Assembly (NCBI GenBank): GCA_963708735.1
Contig: CAVPTW010000036.1
Coordinates: 62,001-126,000, forward strand
Length of the DNA: 64,000 nt
Reading direction: 5' to 3'
Origin: JAGPUQ01 sp963708735
GTDB lineage: Bacteria; Pseudomonadota; Gammaproteobacteria; Pseudomonadales; Porticoccaceae
In this document: positions 1 through 9,475 of the stretch, piece after piece
Position numbering within the stretch: position 1 is the stretch's first letter
Layout: every line of letters starts with the position of its first letter
Made by a program: the position numbers and the translations under genes
The notes under the pieces: model-generated
The model's input: only the letters and a program-made list of their open reading frames with translations
The model's database searches: none
Told to the model about the DNA's origin: nothing

Positions 1-1667
1 CCTTCGTAACCCAGTCGCCGCACCACATCGGCGACGCGATCCACGCCCACCTGGAGACCCAGCCGTGCCGTGGCCTGGTTGTAGGAGCGGCTCAGGGCGA
101 CGTAGAGCGGCACCGGTCCGTGGCTGGTGTGATCGAAATTCTCGGGGCTCCATGGCTTGCCCCCGGAGACAATGGAGAATGGCGCATCATCCACCAGGGT
201 GCCCAGGGTATAGCGTTCCGGCTGCTCCAGCGCGGCCAGATAGACGGCGGGCTTGGCGGTCGAGCCAATGGTACGGCGGGCGTCGAGGGCGCGATTGAAG
301 CCCACCACCTGGCCGGAGCGACTGCCGGCGAGAGCCAGCACTTCGCCGGTACCGACACCCACTACCACTGCCGCCGCCTGGATTTGTCCGGGAGTCAGCC
401 TGCGCTCTGCTTCAATGCGGCGGAGGGTGTCGGCAATGGCGACTTCCACCTGACGCTGCGCCTGGGGATTGAAATAGGTGAAGATGCGCAAGCCGGTCGC
501 CGTGAGGTCGGTGGCGTTGTAATCCGCCTGCAAGCTGCGCCGTACCAGATCCATGTAATCCGGGTATTGATTGATGCCGCCCGGGGCTTCCGTGACATCC
601 AGCGGCTGTTGGGCGGCGACGCGCGCGCGCTCCGCGTCGATAACGCCCTCTTCCGCCAACTGTGCCAGCACCAGGTTGCGGCGCTCCAACGCCCGCTCGG
701 GGTGCCGGCGCGGATTGTAATAGGTCGCGCCCTTGGCGAGCGCTACCAACAGCGCCACCTGGTGAAGTTCAAGTTCAGCGAGCGGCTGACGGAAATAAAA
801 CTCGCTGGCCAGGCCGAAGCCGTGAATGGCCCGATCCCCGGCCTGACCCAGATGGATCTCGTTGAGGTACGCCTCGAGGATCTCCTGCTTGCTGTAATGC
901 AGTTCGAGGAGCACCGCCATCACAGCCTCCATGACCTTGCGGGCCAGGGTACGGTTCTGTGACAGGTACAGGTTTTTCACCAGCTGCTGGGTGAGGGTGC
1001 TGCCGCCCTGAGCGATGCCACCGGCGCGCAGATTGGCCCAGATTGCGCGCAGGATGGCGCGCGGGGAGACACCATGGTGGCGGTAGAAATCCCGGTCCTC
1101 GGTCGCAATCAGGGCATCGGCCAGATAGGGCGGCAACTCCGCGAGCCGCAACAGCACGCGATCCTCCGCATGTTCCGGATAGATGCCGCCGATGCGCACC
1201 GGCTCCAGGCGCAGCAGCGGCAGCGCGGCGCCGCCGCTGCCGTTGATGGCGGCGATCCCGGTTGCGTCGAGGCTAACACGCGCGCGCTGCGCCGGCTGTT
1301 CGCCATCGGGAAAACGAAACGCGCGCACATGGATATCGAGGCTATTGCCGCTGATCCTGAACTGCCCCGGGTGCTCCGCTTGCGCCGCCTTGCGATAGCC
1401 GAGGCCATCCAGCTCACGCAGCAGCGCCGCGCGCGCCAGGGGCTGGCCCGCGTACAGCTCCAGCGGGCGCCCGTAGACATGCGCCGGCAACGCCCATTTG
1501 GCGCCGGAAAACTTTGCCTTCACCATGGTATCGAGCGCAATGACGCCGAGCCCGGCCGCGATCAGCACGGGCACCAATAACGCGCCGAGCACAACCCGGA
1601 CCACCGCCCATGGACGGCGGCGCGGCGGCTTCCGGGTGCGCGATTTGCGTTGCCGCCTGCGTGCCAC
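1..1667 (-). CDS. mrcB: penicillin-binding protein 1B, partial (C-terminus beyond window)
   Basis: Bifunctional class A penicillin-binding protein that polymerises and cross-links peptidoglycan at the inner membrane. Reading the minus strand from a GTG at 1667, which follows a GGGAG ribosome site, gives an Arg-rich cytoplasmic start, one membrane segment at about residues 24-45, a UB2H-like region, then the glycosyltransferase domain with the motifs EDRDFYRHHG, GGSTLTQQLVKN and RKVMEAVMAVLLE. An in-frame TGA just upstream excludes a longer start. About 555 codons are present; the end of the transpeptidase domain is cut by the window edge. It is divergent from the adenosine kinase gene. Identification as PBP1B rather than PBP1A rests on the short N-terminus and the UB2H-like segment. 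Confidence 0.88.
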   Translation of the reverse strand, partial: MARRRQRKSRTRKPPRRRPWAVVRVVLGALLVPVLIAAGLGVIALDTMVKAKFSGAKWALPAHVYGRPLELYAGQPLARAALLRELDGLGYRKAAQAEHPGQFRISGNSLDIHVRAFRFPDGEQPAQRARVSLDATGIAAINGSGGAALPLLRLEPVRIGGIYPEHAEDRVLLRLAELPPYLADALIATEDRDFYRHHGVSPRAILRAIWANLRAGGIAQGGSTLTQQLVKNLYLSQNRTLARKVMEAVMAVLLELHYSKQEILEAYLNEIHLGQAGDRAIHGFGLASEFYFRQPLAELELHQVALLVALAKGATYYNPRRHPERALERRNLVLAQLAEEGVIDAERARVAAQQPLDVTEAPGGINQYPDYMDLVRRSLQADYNATDLTATGLRIFTYFNPQAQRQVEVAIADTLRRIEAERRLTPGQIQAAAVVVGVGTGEVLALAGSRSGQVVGFNRALDARRTIGSTAKPAVYLAALEQPERYTLGTLVDDAPFSIVSGGKPWSPENFDHTSHGPVPLYVALSRSYNQATARLGLQVGVDRVADVVRRLGYE

Positions 1668-1784
1668 TGGTGTCTCCCGTATACAGTTTGTGTGGAGACA
1701 GACGCTGTCTCAAGCCCGTCGGCCACTTGGTCCGCGGGCACGGGCGTGGATAATAGCCGCTTTGACCGACCGGGCTCCACGATC

Positions 1785-2795
1785 ATGCAGCGTTTCGATG
1801 TTTACGGCCTGGGCGCCGCTCTGGTGGATACCGAACTGCGGGTGACCGACGCCGAACTCCGCATCCACGGGATCGAGAAAGGTGTCATGACCCTGGTCGA
1901 TGAACCGCGCCAGAACCAGCTGCTGGAGGTATTCGGCGACCACCTGACCCTGGCGCGCCGGGCGAGTGGCGGCTCGGGCGCCAACACCGTGATCGCGGTG
2001 AGCTGTTTCGGCGGCCGCGGGTACTACGCGTGCCGGGTCGCCGACGACGATAACGGTCATTTTTACCTGCACGACCTGGCGGCGGCGGGGGTCGCCCACA
2101 ACGGCACCACCGGGCTCCCGCCCGGCACCACCGGCAAATGCCTGGTGCTGATCACACCGGATGCCGAGCGCACGATGAACACCTTTCTTGGCATCAGCGC
2201 GTCACTGGCGCCGGAAAATCTCCATCCGGAGGCGCTCGCCGCCGCCACTTGGCTCTACATCGAAGGTTACCTGGCCGCTTCGCCGAGCGGTCGCGCGGCG
2301 GCGATCCGCGCCCGCGAGCTGGCCCGCCAGCACGGCACGCTGGTCGCGCTCAGCCTGTCCGATCCGGGCATCGTGGCCCACTTCCGGGAGGAACTGCGCG
2401 CCATGGCCGGCGGGCGCGTGGACCTGTTGTTCTGCAACAGCGATGAAGCGCGCTCCTGGACCGGCGCCCACGATGTGGAAACCGCCGCCGAGCGCCTGCG
2501 CGCCGACGCCGTGGCTTTTGCGATTACCCTGGGCGCACGCGGTGCCCTGGTGTTCGACGGCCACCAGCTGCATCAGATTCCCGCCACACCGGCGACTGCG
2601 GTCGATACCAATGGCGCGGGGGACATGTTCGCCGGGGCGTTTCTTTACGGGCTGACCCAGGGTTTCGATCATGTCGCGGCGGGGCGCTTTGCCAACCTCG
2701 CCGCCGCCGCCGTGGTAGCCCAGTACGGACCGCGGCTGGCGCCGGCACAGTACGCCCGGCTGGTGGCGCAGTTCCTCGCCACAACGCCTGGCTGA
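1785..2795 (+). CDS. PfkB-family sugar kinase, probable adenosine kinase
   Basis: A 336-residue ribokinase-family kinase, probably phosphorylating adenosine to AMP in purine salvage. The N-terminal YGLGAALVDTE segment and the SGGSGANTVI glycine motif bind the nucleoside or sugar; the C-terminal DTNGAGDMFAGAF motif supplies the catalytic Asp and the anion hole of the family. The length is normal. I chose the ATG at 1785 because the domain begins immediately after it; an in-frame ATG lies 135 bp upstream but the extra residues are low-complexity. Adenosine specificity is inferred from overall resemblance to proteobacterial PfkB adenosine kinases and is not proven by any single residue. Confidence 0.85.
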   Translation: MQRFDVYGLGAALVDTELRVTDAELRIHGIEKGVMTLVDEPRQNQLLEVFGDHLTLARRASGGSGANTVIAVSCFGGRGYYACRVADDDNGHFYLHDLAAAGVAHNGTTGLPPGTTGKCLVLITPDAERTMNTFLGISASLAPENLHPEALAAATWLYIEGYLAASPSGRAAAIRARELARQHGTLVALSLSDPGIVAHFREELRAMAGGRVDLLFCNSDEARSWTGAHDVETAAERLRADAVAFAITLGARGALVFDGHQLHQIPATPATAVDTNGAGDMFAGAFLYGLTQGFDHVAAGRFANLAAAAVVAQYGPRLAPAQYARLVAQFLATTPG

Positions 2796-2798
2796 GAA

Positions 2799-5345
2799 TC
2801 AAATCAGGATGCTTTCCAGCGGCTGCGGCATGGCGATGAAGAACCCCTGGGCGTAGTCGACACCCAGATCGCGCAGCATCGACAGCTGCAGGGCGTTCTC
2901 GACGCTTTCGGCGATGGTCGCAATACCCATGATGTGCGCCAGATGATTGACGGTGCTCACCATGGTGAAATCCACATCGCTCAATTCCATTTTGCGGATG
3001 AAGGCACCGTCGATCTTGAGGTAATCCACCGGGATTTCCTGAAGATAGCGCAATGACGACAGGCCGCTGCCGAAATCGTCGAGGGCAAAATAACAGCCGT
3101 GGGCGCGCAGCCGGTGAATCAGGTTCAGCGCGCGATCGAACTGGCGAATGGCCGTGGTTTCCGTGATCTCGAACTGCAGGCGGCGCGGATCGACGCCGGA
3201 ACGATTCAGCAGCTCCAGAATGTAAGCGGCGCTGGATTCGTCACTGATGGTGGCACCCGACAGATTGACCGAGAGCCTGAAGCCATCGCGCTGGGCGCGA
3301 GGCAACCCCTGCAGCACCCGCACCGCTTCCGCGACCACCCAGCGGTCGATATCCTCGATGAGGCCGTAGCGCTCCGCCGCCGGAATGAAGCCTTGGGGAG
3401 AGATCAGCTCACCGTTGGGACCGATGATCCGGACCAGGGCTTCGCAATGCCGCACGCCGGGTTCCGCGTCGGAACGCAGGTCAACAATCGGCTGGAACAA
3501 CAAGCGGAGGCGGCTTTCGTCCAGTGCCGCGCTGATCCTGGGTACCCAGGCATCCAGACCGTCGCCACGCCCGGCGCGGCCGCCAGCTACCGCGAAATGC
3601 ATCCGGTTGCGGCCCATTTCCTTGGCCTTGGCACAGCTTGCCGCCGCCGCCACCAGAATGTCGATATCGGAACCGGACCGACCGTCGATCACCTCGACGC
3701 CGATATTGACCCCCATCTTGATGCGTCGCTCCCCCCACGGAAAGGAAAACGCCTTGAAGTCCGCCAGCACGGCTTCGGCGACCGCGCAGCCGGCGGCGGC
3801 ATCCGGCCGTTGCAGCAGCAGCGCGAACTCGTCATTGCCGATCCGCGCCAGCATTTCTCCAGGCCCGGCATGCTGCTCCAGCAGCCGGGCCACCCGTTGC
3901 AGCAGGAGGTCGCCCGCCGCATGGCCGCAGGTATCGTTGACCAGCGAAAAATTCGTGACATCGATATAAAGCAACACGGCCACCGGATCGCCGTCGCTGA
4001 TTTGCTCCAACCGCTGTCCAATCGCCCTGGCCAGAGCGGACCTGTTGCTCAATCCGGTGAGCGCATCATGTTCCGCCTGCCACGCGAGCCGCCGGGAAAT
4101 CTGGGGCGCTTCCGTGCAGGCCCGGAATATCAGTAACCCGCCGACCAGTTCGTTGTCCTGATCCCGCAGGGGAGTCAGTGTTGCCGCCACCTGAATACGG
4201 CTGCCATCGCTGCGACGCAGGGCGGTACCCGCGGGTATCGCCAGCGCCGTCCCGCGCGCCAGGGCCGCCCGCAACTCCAGCACAGGTGCGTTGGTCTCCG
4301 GGTCCACGAACCCGACCAGGTCGTCGATACTGCGACCAACGGTCCGGTCGAAATCAAGGCCCAATAATTCGAGTCCGGGCGCGTTCACCCGCTCGACGCA
4401 CCCGCGCTGATCCACCAGCAGTGCCCCGTCGGCGACCTGGCCGAACAGTGCCGCGACCAGCTCGGCCTTGAGTTGCAGCTCCCGGCGCTCCGCCAGACGC
4501 CCGGTGTCGTCACGACAGAGCAATACCAAGCCGCCCGGCGAGTCGAGCGGCGTGCAGGGTGATACGTCCAGCCAACGGAGATCACCGGTTGCGGTGACCG
4601 CCTGCAAGCGGCCCCGGGGATTGACCTCGCCCAGCAACCGCGCGCGCACGTCGGCGCCGGCGCGACGGCCAAGCGCGGGAAACACGAGCCGCGCCGGCGC
4701 CCCGACCAGAAGCTCGGGAGCGAAACCGGTGATCGCGCCGAAGGCGCCATTGACGGACTGAATGCATCCGCGGGCGTCCATCTCGATCACACCAGCGCGT
4801 TGCTCGTCCAGGTACACCGCGGTACGGTGGGAGGTCTCATCCAGGCCGGCACCGCGCAACTGCAGGACAGCGGGCTGAAATGGCGCTTCCACCACCTCCA
4901 GCAGGGTGCCCCTGCCGTCCGGCAGGGGTACGGGGGATATCGCGAGTCGAAAGGGCGGCAGCGCCCGATCGCCAGGCGTCATGGCGGTCTCGACACGGTC
5001 GAGCCGCTCCGGATCGAGGTGTTGCGACCAGTGGATTCCGACTCCGCTGTCAGCCACCCGTGCCAGAGCGTCGAGCAATTCACTCGCAGCCAGGTCGGGA
5101 AACAGGTCATCGAAAGTGGCGTTCAGTGCCTGGGTCGCCGGGACGCCAGTCCAGTCGACCATCCAGTGATTCCAGAAAATGATCCTGCACAGGGAATCCA
5201 GCACCGCGATCCCGGTCTGCTGCTGGTTGAGCACCAGCGTGGGAAGATCAAATCCCTCGCCGCCCCAAAACCCGTCCGTGGAAGTCCCGGTGACGGCTGA
5301 AGGGCCGAAGACTGCCATGGTTGGTCGGTTCCGCCTTGAATCCAC
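2799..5345 (-). CDS. PAS-GGDEF-EAL cyclic-di-GMP signalling protein
   Basis: An 848-residue cytoplasmic sensor that probably hydrolyses c-di-GMP. Two or three PAS-like domains fill the first 400 residues. A GGDEF domain follows, with the degenerate signature IGNDEF where the active site should read GGDEF, so it probably regulates rather than synthesises. The C-terminal EAL domain looks active: CEALVRI, NLSG, ITETTAI, ALDDFGSGLSSL, YLKIDG and the final IAESVE segment carry the usual metal and base residues. There is no clear membrane segment. It converges on the adenosine kinase gene with a 3-bp gap. The true start could be the second Met, ten residues in. Confidence 0.9.
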   Translation of the reverse strand: MDSRRNRPTMAVFGPSAVTGTSTDGFWGGEGFDLPTLVLNQQQTGIAVLDSLCRIIFWNHWMVDWTGVPATQALNATFDDLFPDLAASELLDALARVADSGVGIHWSQHLDPERLDRVETAMTPGDRALPPFRLAISPVPLPDGRGTLLEVVEAPFQPAVLQLRGAGLDETSHRTAVYLDEQRAGVIEMDARGCIQSVNGAFGAITGFAPELLVGAPARLVFPALGRRAGADVRARLLGEVNPRGRLQAVTATGDLRWLDVSPCTPLDSPGGLVLLCRDDTGRLAERRELQLKAELVAALFGQVADGALLVDQRGCVERVNAPGLELLGLDFDRTVGRSIDDLVGFVDPETNAPVLELRAALARGTALAIPAGTALRRSDGSRIQVAATLTPLRDQDNELVGGLLIFRACTEAPQISRRLAWQAEHDALTGLSNRSALARAIGQRLEQISDGDPVAVLLYIDVTNFSLVNDTCGHAAGDLLLQRVARLLEQHAGPGEMLARIGNDEFALLLQRPDAAAGCAVAEAVLADFKAFSFPWGERRIKMGVNIGVEVIDGRSGSDIDILVAAAASCAKAKEMGRNRMHFAVAGGRAGRGDGLDAWVPRISAALDESRLRLLFQPIVDLRSDAEPGVRHCEALVRIIGPNGELISPQGFIPAAERYGLIEDIDRWVVAEAVRVLQGLPRAQRDGFRLSVNLSGATISDESSAAYILELLNRSGVDPRRLQFEITETTAIRQFDRALNLIHRLRAHGCYFALDDFGSGLSSLRYLQEIPVDYLKIDGAFIRKMELSDVDFTMVSTVNHLAHIMGIATIAESVENALQLSMLRDLGVDYAQGFFIAMPQPLESILI

Positions 5346-5456
5346 GTCCTGGTCGAGCAGTATGCGCCTGCGACTACATCGTCTCCACGCACCCGGTCGT
5401 AAACTCGCAGTGCGTCACAAGGCGTCCGGCCAGCAGCCGCGGATGTGGCCTCGGTT

Positions 5457-6479
5457 TCATCCCTGCGCGAGCAGTTCCCGCAAATCGATCAATGCCGCGT
5501 TCGCGCGGCCGATGTAGGACGCCATGGTGATCGAGTGATTGGCGAGGAAGCCAAAGCCGTTACCGTTCAAAATAACGGGTGAACGCAGCGGCTTTTGCGT
5601 CGCTTCCAGTTCACGGATGATCTGGCGCAGGCTGACCTGGGCATTTTTCTTTTGCAGCACGTCCGCGAAATCCACTTCCGCCGCCTTGAGCAACTGGATC
5701 AGCGCCCAGGCCGTGCCACGCGCCTCGAAAAACGTATCGTCGACTTTCCACCAGGATGGTTTGAGCAGTTCGGGCGCCGGTTGCGCGGCGGCGGCATCCA
5801 CGCCTTCACCCAATTTGATGCTGATCCGGCGCTGCCCGACGCTGGCTCCCAGGCGTTGGGACAGGCTGCCGAGCCGGCTTTGCACGGTTCCCAGCCAGTA
5901 GCGCAGATTATCGGCGCGGGCATAGAAGTGCGCGTTGTTTTCATCGCCATCGAGCAGACGCGCGTAATAGCGCGCCAGATGATCACGACCTTTGCGGTAC
6001 TCACTTTCCGTCGCCGGGAAAATCCAGCGATCGGTATCGTAATTCAGCAAGGGCTCGGCAAGGGCGAGATCCGGATCTTCCGTCGACTGGGATTGCGAGC
6101 GGCTGAACGCCTCGCGAAATGCTTTCGCCGCGTCGCGCACCTGCACGACAACACCAAACTCCCAGTTCGGCATATTATCGAGCCAGAGTCCGGGCGGCAG
6201 CATGTCGTTGGTCAGATAGCCGCCTGGCTTGTCGAGCAGCGTATCCACCAGGGCGATGAGTGTCGCCGTGGTCCGCGCGCCGCTGACGCTGGTGCGGTCG
6301 GCGCCCGCCAGCAGCGGGGCCAGTTGCGGTTGCCGCGACCAGTACCAGGACAGCCCAAGCAGGATCGTGACCAGCACGGCCGCCGCCACCATCCAGACGC
6401 CAGTACCACGACTGCGCGGCGCGGTGGTCGCCCCGGTGGTGTTTCCGCGCGAATTCCGCACCCAATCTTTGATCGCCAT
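5457..6479 (-). CDS. DUF2333 family inner-membrane protein
   Basis: A 340-residue protein of the DUF2333 family, common in gammaproteobacteria and of unknown function. I start it at the ATG at 6479 (MAIKDWVRN); the frame is open further upstream but that stretch runs through tandem repeats and looks non-coding. One transmembrane segment (WMVAAAVLVTILLGLSWYW) follows a short Arg-rich cytoplasmic tail, and the rest should be periplasmic. Family features seen are NMPNWEFGVVVQ, the WWKVDDTFFEARG segment and the C-terminal GFGFLANHS. It is divergent from dsbD, so the two may share the intergenic regulatory region. Confidence 0.85.
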   Translation of the reverse strand: MAIKDWVRNSRGNTTGATTAPRSRGTGVWMVAAAVLVTILLGLSWYWSRQPQLAPLLAGADRTSVSGARTTATLIALVDTLLDKPGGYLTNDMLPPGLWLDNMPNWEFGVVVQVRDAAKAFREAFSRSQSQSTEDPDLALAEPLLNYDTDRWIFPATESEYRKGRDHLARYYARLLDGDENNAHFYARADNLRYWLGTVQSRLGSLSQRLGASVGQRRISIKLGEGVDAAAAQPAPELLKPSWWKVDDTFFEARGTAWALIQLLKAAEVDFADVLQKKNAQVSLRQIIRELEATQKPLRSPVILNGNGFGFLANHSITMASYIGRANAALIDLRELLAQG

Positions 6480-6490
6480 GGTCGTACTAT

Positions 6491-6538
6491 CCGTTGTGAG
6501 AGTGGGCGGTTGTGAGAGTTGGCCGTGATGAGAATCGG
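6491..6538. repeat. three tandem 16-bp repeats between DUF2333 gene and dsbD
   Basis: Three head-to-tail units of 16 bp (6491-6506, 6507-6522, 6523-6538) share the core GTTGTGAGAGT, with the third unit more diverged. They lie just upstream of the DUF2333 start codon in the divergent promoter region shared with dsbD. They could be operator repeats or slippage products; nothing else in the sequence tells which. Confidence 0.6.
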
Positions 6539-6642
6539 CCCCGCGGCTGCGGCAATGCCCAGAATACGACACAATACCCGGCCTTGAAACCAAGCTCCTG
6601 CGGTCTGGTTGAAGCCGGGCCGCCCCAACCGCAGACCAGTCC

Positions 6643-8394
6643 ATGCCGCGATACCGCAGTTTTGCTCTGTACTGGTTGCTGCTGATCCTGGGTTCGGGTC
6701 CCGCCATGGCCACCGACCCCTTTGCGTCCGCGGGCAACAACTCGAACCTGCTCCAGGCCGATCAGCAATTTCTCCCGGTTGAACAAGCCTATCAGCTCGA
6801 GGTCAGGCTCGATGCCGGCAAGGCTTTGCTCGAATGGACCATCGCGCCGGGCTACTTTCTTTATAAGGACCACTTTGCCGTGCAGGTCCGGGACACCGCG
6901 GGCGGTGTGATTCCGACGGCGATCCACACGGGCAAAGGCCGCGAGATCTACGATGATTACTACGGCAAGAATCTCGAGGTGTTCTACGACCGCACGCTGG
7001 TCAGCGTCGATTTTCTCCAGCCGCCACCACCCGGAGTCAGCCTGAGCGTGACGTCCCAGGGCTGCGCCGATGCCGGCCTGTGCTATCCCCCGCACACCCA
7101 GTATTTCACCGTCGATTTCGCGACCGGCGCCGTCACCACGACCAGCGCGCCGACGCCCACGGCTCGCGCCGCCGTCCCCACCAGCGCGCCGGGACTGTTG
7201 ACGCTGCTGGGTTTTGCGCTCCTCGGTGGCTTGATCCTCAACCTCATGCCCTGCGTATTTCCGGTGCTCTCGATCAAGGTGATGAGCCTCACCACGGCGC
7301 ATGCCCACCGCCACCGCGTCGCGGGGCACGGTCTCGCCTACACCGCCGGTGTGGTGCTGAGCTTTGTCGCCATCGCGATCCTGCTTCTGGCCCTGCGCCG
7401 CGCGGGGGAGGCCGTCGGTTGGGGCTTTCAGTTGCAGTCGCCCGGCTTCGTGACGGCGCTGGCTTACCTGTTTTTTCTGATGGCGATGGGATTTGGCGGT
7501 CAGATATCCTTTCATCTCAGACTCGGCCGTGCCCTGCGAACAACGCCCCGCGGCAACAGCCTGGGGGCATCATTTCTGACGGGCGCCCTCGCCACTGCAG
7601 TTGCCAGCCCGTGCAGCGCACCCTTCATGGGCACCGCGCTGGGGGTCGCCCTGACCCAGCCCGCCATCGTTGCGGTGGGGGTTTTCGCCGCCCTCGGATT
7701 CGGCATGGCGCTGCCTTTTCTCCTGCTTTCCTGGGCGCCACAGTTGCTGGATCGTCTGCCGCATCCCGGCCCCTGGATGGAGACCTTTCGCCAACTGCTC
7801 GCGTTTCCCCTGTACGCGACCGTGCTCTGGCTGCTCTGGGTGCTCGGGCGGCAGACCGATATCGATCACGCCCTGATCGCTGCCTTCGGCATGCTCCTGG
7901 CGGCGCTTGCGGTCTGGCTCGCCGGCCGCAGCGAGCACACCCTGGGGCGGGTCAGCGCCGCCGTGGTGCTGAGTGCGGGACTGGCCCTGCCGTTGGCCCT
8001 GCCGGCCGGCGCTCCGGCGGAACGCCTGACGGAGCCCTATAGCGCGGTGCGCCTCGAGGCCCTGCGCAACGCCGGAGTCCCGGTGTTCGTCAATCTCACG
8101 GCGGACTGGTGCATCACCTGCCTGGCCAATGAGCGCATGGCGCTGGCGTCGGATCGGTTCCGCGCCACCCTGAAGCAGCGCGGCATTCATTATCTGAAGG
8201 GCGACTGGACCCGCTACGATCCGGAAATCACCGCGCTGCTCAATGCCCACGGCCGCAGCGGCGTGCCGCTTTACCTGTATTTTCCGCCCGGGGAACCCGC
8301 GCGCATGCTGCCGCAGCTGCTTACCGAAACCATCGTGCTGAGCGCGCTGAGCGCACCTCCAGGGGTTACGGCCGCTACCGACGAAAGCCGTTAA
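6643..8394 (+). CDS. dsbD: thiol:disulfide interchange protein DsbD
   Basis: A 583-residue membrane reductase that carries electrons from cytoplasmic thioredoxin to periplasmic partners such as DsbC and cytochrome c maturation proteins. A signal peptide (LLLILGSGPAMA) leads into the periplasmic N-terminal domain with the Cys pair of GCADAGLCYPP. About eight membrane segments follow, holding the redox cysteines of LMPCVFPVLS and ASPCSAPFMG. The C-terminal thioredoxin domain carries the WCITC active site. All three cysteine pairs needed for the relay are present and the length is normal. The gene is followed by aroQ with a 124-bp gap. Confidence 0.95.
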   Translation: MPRYRSFALYWLLLILGSGPAMATDPFASAGNNSNLLQADQQFLPVEQAYQLEVRLDAGKALLEWTIAPGYFLYKDHFAVQVRDTAGGVIPTAIHTGKGREIYDDYYGKNLEVFYDRTLVSVDFLQPPPPGVSLSVTSQGCADAGLCYPPHTQYFTVDFATGAVTTTSAPTPTARAAVPTSAPGLLTLLGFALLGGLILNLMPCVFPVLSIKVMSLTTAHAHRHRVAGHGLAYTAGVVLSFVAIAILLLALRRAGEAVGWGFQLQSPGFVTALAYLFFLMAMGFGGQISFHLRLGRALRTTPRGNSLGASFLTGALATAVASPCSAPFMGTALGVALTQPAIVAVGVFAALGFGMALPFLLLSWAPQLLDRLPHPGPWMETFRQLLAFPLYATVLWLLWVLGRQTDIDHALIAAFGMLLAALAVWLAGRSEHTLGRVSAAVVLSAGLALPLALPAGAPAERLTEPYSAVRLEALRNAGVPVFVNLTADWCITCLANERMALASDRFRATLKQRGIHYLKGDWTRYDPEITALLNAHGRSGVPLYLYFPPGEPARMLPQLLTETIVLSALSAPPGVTAATDESR

Positions 8395-8518
8395 CTGCTT
8401 CCAACATGTGGCGAATATGCGTTTAACGTCTGCCAATTCGCCGGCCATCTGGACAATAAAACCGGCTTGAGGCAAACTTCCGCTCCACCGCGTCACGACC
8501 TCCATTAGAAGCCAACCC

Positions 8519-8965
8519 ATGGCCACCATACTGGCGCTGCACGGCCCCAACCTCAATCTGCTCGGCACCCGGGAGCCTGGCGTGTACGGCGCGACCACGC
8601 TGGCGGACATCAACGCCCGCCTGGCCCAACTGTGCGCGGCGGCGGGTCACGACTTCGCGCACCTGCAAAGTAACTCCGAAGCCGAGCTGATCGACCGGGT
8701 GCAGGCGGCGGGCCGCGAGGGCGTCGACCGCATCCTGATCAATCCGGCGGCCTTCACCCACACCAGCGTGGCATTGCGGGATGCCCTGCTCGCCGTAGCC
8801 ATACCCTTTATCGAAGTCCATCTGTCCAATGTGTACCGGCGTGAAGCCTTCCGCCAGCACTCCTATTTCTCGGACATTGCCAGCGGCGTCGTCTGCGGGC
8901 TCGGCGCACTGGGCTACGAACTGGCGCTGCAAGCCGCGCTGGCCAGCCTCAGCGCCCCGGCCTGA
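8519..8965 (+). CDS. aroQ: type II 3-dehydroquinate dehydratase
   Basis: Converts 3-dehydroquinate to 3-dehydroshikimate in the shikimate pathway. The 148-residue length and the motifs HGPNLNLLGTREPGVYG, SNSEAELID, INPAAFTHTSVALRDAL and IEVHLSNVYRREAFR (catalytic Tyr and His with the substrate-binding Asn and Arg) are those of type II enzymes. It heads the common gammaproteobacterial order aroQ-accB-accC-prmA on the same strand, with a 47-bp gap to accB, so the genes are probably co-transcribed. Confidence 0.97.
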   Translation: MATILALHGPNLNLLGTREPGVYGATTLADINARLAQLCAAAGHDFAHLQSNSEAELIDRVQAAGREGVDRILINPAAFTHTSVALRDALLAVAIPFIEVHLSNVYRREAFRQHSYFSDIASGVVCGLGALGYELALQAALASLSAPA

Positions 8966-9012
8966 AGATCATGATCAACACCTAAACCGCCATCATCTGC
9001 AACGGAGGGTTC

Positions 9013-9456
9013 GTGGATATACGCAAGGTCAAGAAGCTCATTGAGTTGCTCGAAGAGTCCAACATCGACGAACTGGAGATCCGCGAGGGCGAGGAGTCGG
9101 TCCGCATCTGCCGCCATCGCCCGCCGACCTATGCCGCACCCCAGATGGCCTTTGCCCCGCCACCCGCGGCGGCCACATCCGCAGCGCCGGCCGTTGCCGC
9201 ATCCGCGGTGCCGGCGCCGGCGGGCCATGTGGTGGCCTCACCCATGGTCGGCACTTTCTACCGGTCGCCCGCGCCCGGCACCAAGGCCTTCGTGGAAGTG
9301 GGCCAGAGCGTCAAGGTCGGCGATGTGCTCTGCATCGTCGAGGCGATGAAAATGATGAACCAGATCGAAGCCGACAAAGCCGGCATCATTGGCGCCATCC
9401 TCGCCGAGGACGGCGCGCCGGTGGAATACGACCAGCCCCTGATCACCATTCTCTAG
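9013..9456 (+). CDS. accB: acetyl-CoA carboxylase biotin carboxyl carrier protein
   Basis: Carrier subunit of acetyl-CoA carboxylase, which makes malonyl-CoA for fatty acid synthesis. The 147-residue protein has an N-terminal dimerisation region (KVKKLIELLEESNIDELEI), an Ala/Pro-rich linker at about residues 40-75, and a lipoyl/biotinyl domain with EAMKMMN, whose first Lys is biotinylated. The GTG start at 9013 follows a strong GGAGGG ribosome site. It lies 19 bp before accC, its functional partner. Confidence 0.97.
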   Translation: MDIRKVKKLIELLEESNIDELEIREGEESVRICRHRPPTYAAPQMAFAPPPAAATSAAPAVAASAVPAPAGHVVASPMVGTFYRSPAPGTKAFVEVGQSVKVGDVLCIVEAMKMMNQIEADKAGIIGAILAEDGAPVEYDQPLITIL

Positions 9457-9475
9457 CCCGCGGAACCTACTCTTC

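Noticed and set aside
120..962. 280-residue plus-strand frame over the PBP1B gene
   Set aside because: The opposite strand encodes glycosyltransferase motifs of PBP1B in one continuous frame.
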